Shown piece by piece: positions 1 through 4,861 of a DNA stretch of 7,527 nucleotides. The stretch is taken from assembly GCA_009786775.1 (NCBI GenBank), contig WQRL01000081.1:1-7527 (forward strand). The letters run 5' to 3'. Origin of the DNA: Oscillospiraceae bacterium (GTDB taxonomy: Bacteria > Bacillota > Clostridia > Oscillospirales > Oscillospiraceae). A program made the translations under genes and the position numbers. The first letter of the stretch is position 1. Each line of letters begins with the position of its first letter. Under the pieces are notes generated by a model. It was not told the DNA's origin. It did not search any database and saw only the letters and a program-made list of their open reading frames with translations.

Positions 1-1209
1 GACGAACCTCCCCCGCCATTCTCCTTTGAAACAACTGAGCCTCTGGAGAATAAGATAGTCTGCTGGCTGACATATACAAATGAAGAAACCCACAATATAA
101 TAAGGGAAAACCTCCACCGGAGCCCCATGTATGCAGGGGTAATAGACGGCGTCGGCGCCCGCTACTGCCCCTCGTTTGAGGACAAAGTAGTTAGATTTGC
201 AGACAAAGACCGCCATCAGATATTTGTCGAGCCCATGGGCCTGGACACAGAAGAAATCTACCTTCAAGGCTTCTCATCATCCATGCCCGAAGACGTTCAG
301 ATAAAAATGATCCGCTCGGTTCCGGGGCTTGAAAAAGTAGAAATAATGCGCCCCGCATACGCCATTGAATATGACTGCCTCGACCCGCTGGAGCTCCACC
401 CCACACTGGAAACAAAAAAAATCTCAGGCCTGTACGGTGCAGGGCAGTTCTGCGGTACCTCGGGCTATGAAGAAGCTGCCGTTCAAGGCTATATTGCCGG
501 AGTTAACGCAGTGCTCAAGCTCAAAGGCGAAGAGCCGCTTATAATCCGCCGGAATGACGGATACATCGGCACCCTCATAGACGACTTAGTTACAAAAGGA
601 ACTGACGAACCTTACCGCATGATGACCTCGCGCACAGAATACAGGCTTATCCACCGCCAGGACAACGCCGACATCAGGCTCGCCCACTTCGGCCACCGAG
701 TGGGGCTCATTACGGATGAGAGATATCAGCGCATAAAAGATAAATACAAACTAGCCGCACAAGAAATCAAGCGGCTTGAAAACACGTACCTCTCCCCTTC
801 TGAGGAGCTGAACAAACTCCTTACCTCTCACAACATGCCCGAAGCCAAATCGGGAGTCAGTCTAGCCGCGCTCCTGCGCCGCCCCAAATTTACCTACAAA
901 GAGATATCCCATTTAGACAAAAGCGCACCGCAGCTTCCCGAAGTAGTGCGCGAACAAGCGGAGATATCCATAAAATATGAAGGCTATATACAGCGTCAGC
1001 AGCGCCAGATGGATGAGCTAAACCGCATGGAGAACCACCTGATTCCTGACGGTATCGACTACAACTCCCTCCAAGGCCTCCGGCTGGAAGCTCGCCAAAA
1101 ACTAACAGAAATCCGCCCCCGCAGCCTAGGCCAAGCCACCCGCATCTCCGGCGTCTCCCCAGCCGACGCCGCAGCATTGATGGTGTATCTCAAGTTAACA
1201 AAGGGGTAG
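1..1209 (+). CDS. mnmG: MnmG (GidA), tRNA uridine-5-carboxymethylaminomethyl modification enzyme, C-terminal part
   Basis: The frame is open from base 1, so this is the last 402 residues of a protein of about 620; roughly 220 N-terminal residues, including the FAD-binding Rossmann part, lie outside the window. MnmG works with the GTPase MnmE in the cytoplasm to place the (carboxymethyl)aminomethyl group on the wobble uridine of certain tRNAs. Family landmarks are clear: PFSF near the start, CWLTYTNEETH, NLHRSPMYAGVI, and RYCPS with the family's catalytic cysteine at fragment residue 56. They are followed by FEDKVVRFADK, RPAYAIEYD, AGQ-x-x-GTSGYEEAA-x-QG, the MMTSRTEYRL segment, and the C-terminal IRPRSLGQATRISGVSPADAAALMVYL block that contacts MnmE and tRNA. 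Two signature positions differ from the usual form (GARYCPS rather than GPRYCPS; AGQFCGT rather than AGQxNGT). An internal ATG at 127 is not the start, because conserved sequence precedes it. A terminator follows directly. Confidence 0.97.
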   Translation, partial: DEPPPPFSFETTEPLENKIVCWLTYTNEETHNIIRENLHRSPMYAGVIDGVGARYCPSFEDKVVRFADKDRHQIFVEPMGLDTEEIYLQGFSSSMPEDVQIKMIRSVPGLEKVEIMRPAYAIEYDCLDPLELHPTLETKKISGLYGAGQFCGTSGYEEAAVQGYIAGVNAVLKLKGEEPLIIRRNDGYIGTLIDDLVTKGTDEPYRMMTSRTEYRLIHRQDNADIRLAHFGHRVGLITDERYQRIKDKYKLAAQEIKRLENTYLSPSEELNKLLTSHNMPEAKSGVSLAALLRRPKFTYKEISHLDKSAPQLPEVVREQAEISIKYEGYIQRQQRQMDELNRMENHLIPDGIDYNSLQGLRLEARQKLTEIRPRSLGQATRISGVSPADAAALMVYLKLTKG

Positions 1210-1211
1210 GA

Positions 1212-1247
1212 AAAGGCGGCTCACTCGGTTTGGAGTAAGCCGCCTTT
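1212..1247 (+). terminator. Intrinsic terminator after mnmG
   Basis: A perfect 10-bp stem (1212-1221 with 1238-1247, AAAGGCGGCT/AGCCGCCTTT) is extended after one mismatch by ACTC/GAGT, closing a 6-base loop. It starts two bases after the mnmG stop codon. The T-tract is short (TTTGTC), so termination may be partial. It separates mnmG from the following toxin-antitoxin operon. Confidence 0.85.
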
Positions 1248-1302
1248 GTCAAATCTTCTGCAAACTTGACACATACGTTTTAAGAAAATTATTCAGCAGT
1301 TG

Positions 1303-1331
1303 TTGAACTTGTAAAGCAATTGATGTATAAT
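1303..1331 (+). promoter_or_regulatory. Sigma-A type promoter of the RelB/RelE-like operon
   Basis: TTGAAC at 1303-1308 and a perfect TATAAT at 1326-1331 are separated by exactly 17 bases. Transcription would begin near 1338, only about 15 bases before the ATG at 1353. This decides the antitoxin start: the in-frame TTG (1320) and ATG (1323) lie inside the promoter and upstream of the predicted transcript. RelB-type antitoxins usually repress their own promoter, so an operator is expected here, but no clear palindrome was seen. Confidence 0.8.
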
Positions 1332-1352
1332 AGTGTGCAAAGGAAAGGTGTG

Positions 1353-1652
1353 ATGAAATTGGCAACGAAGACAATTACAGTTAGGGTGGACGAAGAAACA
1401 AAGAAGCAAGCGGAAGTAATCCTTGATGACATTGGTATAAATGTTACGGGGCTAATCAACGCTTGCCTGAAAGCCGTTGTGAGGGAAAAACGTGTGCCGT
1501 TTGCCCTAGTCAGTACAGAGTACGAGTTTCATCAGATGATTAAGGATAAACTTGAAGAATCAGAAGCCGCTGCAAATGACCCGGCAGTCAAACGCTACAC
1601 ACATGATGAAATTTTTGCTCCCCTAAGAGAGAAGTTTGGGTATGAAATATAG
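1353..1652 (+). CDS. RelB/DinJ-family antitoxin (ribbon-helix-helix)
   Basis: A 99-residue protein. The N-terminal strand TITVRVDEE (about residues 7-15), a helix (KKQAEVILDDIG) and a second helix (TGLINACLKAVVREKRVPFAL, about 32-52) match the DNA-binding ribbon-helix-helix of RelB/DinJ antitoxins. In this family that part dimerises on the operator and the C-terminal tail (about 55-99, charged) wraps and neutralises the toxin. AGGAAAGG at 1341-1348 is the ribosome binding site. The ATG at 1353 is chosen because the longer frame would start inside the promoter. The stop overlaps the downstream toxin start by 11 bases, the usual translationally coupled antitoxin-then-toxin order. The gene is visibly richer in A and T than mnmG, which fits lateral acquisition. 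Family is secure; pairing specificity cannot be read from sequence. Confidence 0.9.
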   Translation: MKLATKTITVRVDEETKKQAEVILDDIGINVTGLINACLKAVVREKRVPFALVSTEYEFHQMIKDKLEESEAAANDPAVKRYTHDEIFAPLREKFGYEI

Positions 1653-1938
1653 GATTGAATATATATCGACCTTCCATAGTGATTTGGCATCTGTTGTGGA
1701 ATTTCTTGAAGAATACCCAAACAAGGCCTCGCGAATTATTTCAAAACTAGATAAGTCTCTTGCAAAGCTAAGAGAGATGCCCGAGATGTATCCAGTATAT
1801 CCATATGCGCTATCATATCGGTTCATTGTAGTCGAGGATTATTTAGTGTTTTATAAGTTAAAGAAATTGGAAGAAGTAGTCGAAATTCATAGACTGCTTC
1901 CCGGGAGTATGGATATACCGGCGCGTTTGCAAGAATGA
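1642..1938 (+). CDS. RelE/ParE-family toxin
   Basis: A 98-residue basic protein beginning MKYRIEYIS, typical of the RelE/ParE fold. It has an N-terminal strand, two helices (SDLASVVEFLEEYPNKA and IISKLDKSLAKLREMP, about residues 13-47), then the sheet with SYRFIVVEDYLVFYKL (58-73), EIHRLLPGSMDI (81-92) and a short tail. Conserved positions seen are Arg60 and Tyr71 in the central strands and His83-Arg84 before the GSMDI end motif. RelE members cut mRNA in the ribosomal A site and ParE members poison DNA gyrase; the sequence does not decide between them. The ATG at 1642 is preferred over the TTG at 1636, since MKYRI is the normal family start and a purine-rich AGAGAGAAG site lies at 1626-1634. 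It overlaps the antitoxin gene and shares its promoter. No terminator lies directly behind it; the next hairpin is at 2064-2096. Confidence 0.88.
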   Translation: MKYRIEYISTFHSDLASVVEFLEEYPNKASRIISKLDKSLAKLREMPEMYPVYPYALSYRFIVVEDYLVFYKLKKLEEVVEIHRLLPGSMDIPARLQE

Positions 1939-1965
1939 CGCAAGTGATCTGTTATAGAAATAGAG

Positions 1966-1995
1966 TTGACAAAATAACAGCCAACATGCTAGACT
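1966..1995 (+). promoter_or_regulatory. Promoter of a putative small RNA
   Basis: A perfect TTGACA at 1966-1971 and TAGACT at 1990-1995 are 18 bases apart, with an extended -10 TG at 1987-1988 (TGCTAGACT). It sits 27 bases after the toxin stop codon and points into a stretch with no reading frame but strong secondary structure. The predicted start is near 2002. Confidence 0.65.
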
Positions 1996-2001
1996 AAGAG
2001 C

Positions 2002-2100
2002 AGTCAAGCGGCGAGCCCAGCACAGGACGGTCGCTTCTCTAATGTCTGATTTTAAGTCAGGAGAAAGCGCCGCACCTAATTTGGGAGTGGCGCTTTAGTT
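2002..2100 (+). ncRNA. Putative structured small RNA, about 100 nt, function unknown
   Basis: The unit has a promoter, three consecutive hairpins and a terminator, and no plausible reading frame. Hairpin 1 pairs AAGCG (2006-2010) with CGCTT (2032-2036). Hairpin 2 pairs CTGA (2046-2049) with TCAG (2057-2060), extended by TTCTC (2035-2039) with GAGAA (2061-2065) around a bulge, so it competes slightly with its neighbours. Hairpin 3 is the terminator stem at 2064-2096. The size and layout resemble antisense antitoxin RNAs of type I systems or a small regulatory RNA. I searched the opposite strand over roughly 2064-2250 for a short hydrophobic toxin peptide and found none, so if it is an antitoxin its partner is lost or elsewhere. 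It does not match any RNA family I can name. Confidence 0.5.
2064..2096 (+). terminator. Intrinsic terminator of the small RNA and probably of the RelB/RelE operon
   Basis: AAAGCGCC (2064-2071) pairs perfectly with GGCGCTTT (2089-2096), extended inward by a G-U and a C-G pair and, after an A-A mismatch, by CC/GG. The 3' side is moderately T-rich (TTTAGTTCTTGTT). It is the first terminator-like hairpin downstream of the type II toxin gene. Confidence 0.7.
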
Positions 2101-2471
2101 CTTGTTGAAGCAACCTCTCGCCACTGTCTGCTCAACTATAGCTTAGCAGAAAAAATAGGTGTTGTCATTAATCGTTTGTTCTACATTTCGGAAGCTAAAG
2201 GCCGGTGAAAAAATGGTCAGCACACATCGTTCTTATATAAATGGAGCCTTAAAATTCCCTCGAAAAATCATCTTAGTATATTTTGAAAAATCGGGCATCA
2301 CCTGCACAAACGCCCAAAAGACTCCGAAATAGGCCTGAAATACCCTCGAAACCCCTAAAAATGGCCAACAAAAAGCGCTGCTTCCGACGATCATGACATC
2401 ATTTAAACGCATCCAGAGCTCTCCAGAACCGTCAAAATCGAAAAATTAAATTCCTGCACAAAAGAAAACGC
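2101..2471. other. Intergenic stretch without a recognisable gene
   Basis: About 370 bases between the small-RNA terminator and the ATPase promoter. All frames are short; the longest plausible one, 39 codons at 2213-2332 on the plus strand, has only a weak AAAGG site 11 bases upstream and no recognisable family. The word CCCTCGAAA recurs (near 2257 and 2342). A small hairpin followed by five Ts lies on the minus strand near 2370-2385. No promoter, repeat array or mobile-element end could be supported. Confidence 0.5.
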
Positions 2472-2500
2472 TTGCAATATGAGCGACAGTGTGCTATTAT
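2472..2500 (+). promoter_or_regulatory. Extended -10 promoter of the AAA/DUF4143 ATPase gene
   Basis: TTGCAA (2472-2477), a 17-base spacer, and TATTAT (2495-2500) preceded by TGC (2492-2494), which makes an extended -10. The predicted start is near 2507. The ATPase ATG at 2534 follows a good AAAAAGGAG ribosome site (2516-2524). The 10-mer AAAAGAAAAC occurs at 2460-2469, just outside the -35, and again at 2501-2510, just after the -10, 41 bases apart; it may be a paired operator. Confidence 0.75.
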
Positions 2501-2533
2501 AAAAGAAAACACTCGAAAAAGGAGCGCTGAAAT

Positions 2534-3745
2534 ATGGTTATAAGAGAACGAATTATTGAAAATGTCCTTAATTTTATGGACGAACCCGTAATAAAGGTCC
2601 TAACTGGGATGAGGCGTAGCGGAAAAAGCATTTTGCTTGAACAAATCATTGACGAACTGATAAACCGGGGCATAAACCGCGAGAACATAATCTACATTAA
2701 CTTCGAATCAATGCGCTACGAACACCTCAAAGATTACGTCGCACTCTTCGACGAAGTCACCCGCGCGACCAAAACTGTCAAAGGAAAGATATACCTTTTC
2801 CTCGACGAAATCTCCGAAGTAAACGGCTGGGAAAACGCCGTAAATACATTCCGTCTTGACCTCGATTGCGACATGACAATCACCGGTTCAAACGCCCGCA
2901 CACTGACCAACGAACTCGACAATCTGCTCAAAGGAAGATACGTCGAAATCCCCATCTATCCGCTTGACTTCAAAGAGTATCTTGAGTTCGCCGCAAACAA
3001 CACACAAGAGGCCAGCTTCAATTTGCTCGAACACTTTGCACACTTCCTCCGGCTCGGCGGACTTCCTGGAATTCACAACATCAAATGGGAAGAAAATATA
3101 ACCGTGCAATACCTCTCCGACATCTACAATACAGTTCTGCTTCAGGACGTCGTTGCACCGAACAAAATCAGGGACGTAAGCCTCCTTGAAGCCATCGTCC
3201 AGTACATACTCGAAAACGTCGGAAACCTCTACTCAGCCAAAACAATTTCCGACCACCTCCGGAGCCGCGGGCGCAAGCTCAGCACCGAAACAGTTTACAC
3301 CTACCTGAATGCGCTGGAAGACTCATACCTAATCCGCAAAGCCCCGCGCTACGACATCAAGGCCAGGCGCTTGCTGGAAACACAGGAAAAATACTTCCTC
3401 ACAGACCTCGGCCTACGCCACGCCCTGCTCGGCAACCGTGGCGACGACATTTCAGGCCTTCTCGAAAACGTAGTTTACCTAGAACTCTGCCGCCGCGGCT
3501 ACACAGTCAAAGTCGGCAAACAAGGCAAAGTGGGCGTTGACTTCGTAGCCGACCGCGGTGACGAACGCCTTTACGCCCAAGTGACATACATCCTCAACGA
3601 AGACACCACCACCCGCGAATTCCGCCCCCTCATGTCCATAGCGGATCACCATGAAAAACTAGTAATCACAGCCGACACAGGTATCAACATCAACCTAGAA
3701 GGCATCAGGAGCAAAAACATTCTGGAATTCCTGATGGAAAGCTAA
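2534..3745 (+). CDS. AAA-family ATPase with C-terminal DUF4143 domain
   Basis: A full-length 403-residue protein. The N-terminal AAA_14-type ATPase has the Walker A loop GMRRSGKS (residues 25-32, Lys31-Ser32), the INFES strand (55-59), Walker B YLFLDEI (87-93, Asp91-Glu92) and a sensor-like TGSN (117-120). This is followed by KGRYVEIPIYPLDFKEYL (133-150), a stretch diagnostic of the group. The middle part, about 200-280, is helical and probably winged-helix-like (SAKTISDHLRSRGRKLSTETVYTYLNALEDSYLI). The C-terminal DUF4143 region (about 285-400) has GLLENVVYLEL, VGVDFVADRG and YAQVTYIL, which resembles a restriction-endonuclease-like core (Glu, Asp, then Gln-x-Val where active nucleases have Glu-x-Lys). 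The family is abundant in anaerobes and its function is unknown, so nuclease activity is not claimed. It is a single gene with its own promoter and no clear terminator after the stop. Confidence 0.92.
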   Translation: MVIRERIIENVLNFMDEPVIKVLTGMRRSGKSILLEQIIDELINRGINRENIIYINFESMRYEHLKDYVALFDEVTRATKTVKGKIYLFLDEISEVNGWENAVNTFRLDLDCDMTITGSNARTLTNELDNLLKGRYVEIPIYPLDFKEYLEFAANNTQEASFNLLEHFAHFLRLGGLPGIHNIKWEENITVQYLSDIYNTVLLQDVVAPNKIRDVSLLEAIVQYILENVGNLYSAKTISDHLRSRGRKLSTETVYTYLNALEDSYLIRKAPRYDIKARRLLETQEKYFLTDLGLRHALLGNRGDDISGLLENVVYLELCRRGYTVKVGKQGKVGVDFVADRGDERLYAQVTYILNEDTTTREFRPLMSIADHHEKLVITADTGININLEGIRSKNILEFLMES

Positions 3746-3976
3746 AAGCAGGGCAGGCAGCTCCACAGCCCCTTGATAAAACCATCCGCCGGACACGGGC
3801 AAACGCTCTGCGAAAAAGTGAAGCGGCCTTCGTCAGTCACGTCTACCCTGGCGAAAACTTGAAACCACAGGCAAAACTTGTGTTCCAGGACTGCGGCCGC
3901 CCCACTTTCCCCCAGAGCACCCGCCCATGCCCGGCTGGCCTGTGCCAAGTAACGATTCAAAGCCAAAAACACCCTA
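3746..3976. other. GC-rich intergenic segment, no gene called
   Basis: About 230 bases between the ATPase stop and the antitoxin-RNA promoter. It is open on the minus strand for 89 codons and partly on the plus strand, but neither frame has a ribosome site or recognisable family, so both are treated as chance frames in GC-rich DNA. An imperfect inverted repeat, GCAC..GCC with GGC..GTGC, lies around 3919-3947. No hairpin with a T-tract that would end the ATPase transcript was found. Confidence 0.5.
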
Positions 3977-4005
3977 TTGACACAGTGATAAATAGAGCGT
4001 ACAAT
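3977..4005 (+). promoter_or_regulatory. Promoter of the antisense antitoxin RNA
   Basis: TTGACA (3977-3982), exactly 17 bases, TACAAT (4000-4005): the strongest promoter match in the window. It predicts a start near 4012 and reads toward the minus-strand toxin gene. A strong antitoxin-RNA promoter facing a weaker toxin promoter is the normal arrangement of type I toxin-antitoxin loci. Confidence 0.85.
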
Positions 4006-4011
4006 AGACAC

Positions 4012-4097
4012 AAGAAGGGCGTTGCCGATAGACGGTTAGCCTAGTATATGATCATTGAAAATGACCGACTGGGCTTAGGCGGTCATTTTCGTTTGTC
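4012..4097 (+). ncRNA. Antisense RNA antitoxin of a type I toxin-antitoxin locus
   Basis: An RNA of about 85 nt is bounded by the strong promoter at 3977-4005 and the hairpin terminator at 4057-4090 with a GTTTGT tail. It contains no reading frame. It is complementary to the last codons of the minus-strand peptide gene (stop codon at 4083-4085) and to whatever 3' untranslated RNA that gene has, so the two transcripts would overlap tail to tail. This is the geometry described for type I systems such as txpA/ratA and bsrG/SR4 of Bacillus subtilis. Its 5' end carries GGCGTTGCC (4018-4026) and CGGTTAGCC (4033-4041), which can fold (GGC with GCC, inner GCC with GGT) and which recur at the 5' end of the toxin mRNA. 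Ends are inferred from the promoter and terminator only. Confidence 0.75.
4057..4090 (+). terminator. Terminator hairpin of the antisense RNA, overlapping the toxin stop codon
   Basis: GAAAATGACCG (4057-4067) and CGGTCATTTTC (4080-4090) form a perfect 11-bp stem around a 12-base loop, followed on the plus strand by GTTTGT. Because the stem is a perfect palindrome it could also act on the minus strand, where the following bases (AATGATCATA) are less T-rich. The toxin's C-terminal Arg-Lys codons and stop lie inside the 3' arm. Confidence 0.85.
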
Positions 4098-4169
4098 GAT
4101 GTAATCTATTAGCTTCAGGACAAATGCTGCAAACGCAAACATCAGAATCAAAGCCTCATACACTGTCAA
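4083..4169 (-). CDS. Holin-like type I toxin peptide, 28 aa
   Basis: A minus-strand frame of 28 codons reads MTVYEALILM, then a hydrophobic run FAFAAFVLKLI, then a polar, basic end DYIDKRK. The xVYEALxLM start plus a single membrane-spanning segment and a charged tail match the small 'putative holin-like toxin' family of Firmicutes (TxpA/BsrG-like type I toxins), whose members insert into the cytoplasmic membrane. The start is taken as TTG at 4169-4167, with a GGGGGTGAGG ribosome site just upstream; a GTG two codons further in (4163-4161) is an alternative that gives 26 residues. CGAGC (4200-4196) and GCTCG (4174-4170) can pair and place the ribosome site in a hairpin loop directly before the start, which suggests restricted translation. 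A convergent antisense RNA overlaps its 3' end. Confidence 0.82.
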   Translation of the reverse strand: MTVYEALILMFAFAAFVLKLIDYIDKRK

Positions 4170-4246
4170 CGAGCCTCACCCCCTCTCGTATAAACGCTCG
4201 GGAGGAATATTGGCTAACCGCATACCGCATGGCAACGCCAAAATAT

Positions 4247-4275
4247 ATAATACCGCATACCCATCACTAAGTCAA
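4247..4275 (-). promoter_or_regulatory. Promoter of the holin-like toxin mRNA
   Basis: Read on the minus strand: TTGACT (4275-4270), a 17-base spacer, TATTAT (4252-4247). The predicted start is near 4240, giving a leader of about 70 bases before the TTG codon. The leader begins with GGCGTTGCC and contains a CCTCCC segment (4205-4200) that can pair with the G-rich ribosome site downstream, a possible second means of blocking translation. Confidence 0.72.
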
Positions 4276-4306
4276 ACTCATACGGCACTAAGTCAAGCCC
4301 GTATTT
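4265..4306 (-). repeat. 21-bp tandem direct repeat over the toxin promoter -35
   Basis: CACTAAGTCAA occurs at 4265-4275 and again at 4286-4296, with a period of 21 bases and weaker matching beyond (C, C and TA positions). On the minus strand each copy contains TTGACT. Only the copy nearer the gene is correctly spaced from a -10. The two-turn spacing would place two bound proteins on one DNA face, so it may be an operator, or a duplicated -35. Confidence 0.65.
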
Positions 4307-4314
4307 TACCCACC

Positions 4315-4373
4315 CCGCCCCTATATATGGACGCCGCACAATGCGCTGCAACCATATGTGGGGGCGGCTTTTT
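4315..4373 (+). terminator. Strong hairpin with T-tract
   Basis: The 16-base arm at 4315-4330 pairs along its whole length with 4352-4367 (two G-U pairs). The 21-base loop contains a small inner hairpin (CGCA/TGCG), and CTTTTTG follows. It is oriented to stop plus-strand transcription, yet no plus-strand gene precedes it closely. It may end read-through from the antisense RNA or an unrecognised RNA. Confidence 0.75.
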
Positions 4374-4707
4374 GATGTCCGCAAAAATCGCAGCAACCCA
4401 GCCAGCCGCAAGCCTCACACCGTCAATTGTGCGCCCCCGAAGAGCTAAACAATGTCAGAAAAAAAGCGAAATTCGCACAAATTCATAGTTGACAATCCGA
4501 ATTCATAAAATGTTTTCAATTTCCAAAATGAAAATAGCGATTTCCTAACATTTGAATCGAAATATAAAACTTTGACACAAAAATCCGTTGCACCACAGGG
4601 TTTTGAAGAAAATTGAGTGATTTAATCCATTAATGTGGAAATGAATAAATTTACCTCAAATAGAGTCAAATATCACGAAATTGTGCTCAAATTACGCAAG
4701 TTAAAGA
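4374..4707. other. AT-rich gene-free stretch
   Basis: About 330 bases, becoming very AT-rich after 4470. There is no credible reading frame. A TTGACA at 4489-4494 has no -10 at a proper distance. AATTCATA occurs at 4480-4487 and 4500-4507. The palindrome GCGAAATTCGC (4466-4476) is echoed by GCGAA/TTCGC at 4778-4789. The stretch could hold the left end of an IS607-type element, but no end can be defined by eye. Confidence 0.5.
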
Positions 4708-4737
4708 TTGACAAAATTAGTATAAATAGTGTATCTT
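4708..4737 (+). promoter_or_regulatory. Likely promoter of the IS607-type recombinase gene
   Basis: A perfect TTGACA at 4708-4713 and TATCTT at 4732-4737, 18 bases apart. The -10 matches only four of six positions, so activity may be low. The implied start near 4744 gives an unusually long leader of about 170 bases before the ATG at 4914. Confidence 0.55.
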
Positions 4738-4739
4738 AC

Positions 4740-4803
4740 CCTAAATAGAATGCCCCCAATGGGTTGTTGGCGTATGCGCGAAAATTCGCTTTAATTCTTT
4801 AGG
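4740..4803 (+). promoter_or_regulatory. Folded leader upstream of the recombinase
   Basis: CCTAAA (4740-4745) pairs with TTTAGG (4798-4803), and after a two-base bulge GAAT (4748-4751) pairs with ATTC (4794-4797). The closed loop holds two further hairpins: GCC..GGC across 4752-4771, and GCGAA/TTCGC at 4778-4789. This makes a three-way-junction-like fold. It matches no riboswitch I recognise, has no T-tract directly after it, and may be a regulatory leader or part of the element end. Confidence 0.4.
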
Positions 4804-4861
4804 CAATGAAAGTTGCGCGTTCCACCCGCACCATCCCCGCACCAGCACTCCCGACTCGGCA

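Larger units (their letters stand above)
4018..4239. repeat. Inverted repeat at the two transcript starts of the type I locus
   Basis: Plus strand: GGCGTTGCC at 4018-4026 and CGGTTAGCC at 4033-4041. The same two 9-mers occur in the same order on the minus strand at 4239-4231 and 4220-4212. Between them are 6 bases on the left and 10 on the right; the right copy contains ATGCGGT twice in tandem. Each copy begins 7 to 12 bases after its -10 box, so each RNA carries the block at or near its 5' end. Confidence 0.85.

Noticed and set aside
890..1177. Minus-strand frame of 95 codons opposite mnmG
   Set aside because: Shadow of conserved MnmG C-terminal sequence; Gly/Arg-rich composition without family features.
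2213..2332. Plus-strand frame of 39 codons beginning MVSTHRSYING
   Set aside because: Only a weak AAAGG 11 bases upstream, no promoter, no recognisable family or membrane segment.
3742..4011. Minus-strand frame of 89 codons after the ATPase
   Set aside because: GTG start without ribosome site, Cys/Trp-rich composition with no family resemblance, and it runs through the strong plus-strand promoter at 3977-4005. Treated as a chance frame in GC-rich DNA.
3859..4044. Plus-strand frame of 61 codons beginning MKPQAKLVFQ
   Set aside because: Poor start context, no recognisable family, and it overlaps the antitoxin-RNA promoter and 5' end.
4210..4488. Plus-strand frame of 92 codons with a GGAGG and TTG start
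   Set aside because: The GGAGG is the complement of the CCTCC in the toxin leader. The product is low-complexity without family features, and the frame runs straight through the strong terminator hairpin at 4315-4373.
4489..4517. TTGACA in the AT-rich gap as a possible promoter
   Set aside because: No -10-like hexamer at 16-18 bases and nothing downstream for it to serve.
4466..4789. GCGAA/TTCGC palindromes at 4466-4476 and 4778-4789 as element ends
   Set aside because: Short and self-palindromic; IS607 elements lack terminal inverted repeats, and the pair does not enclose the recombinase gene.
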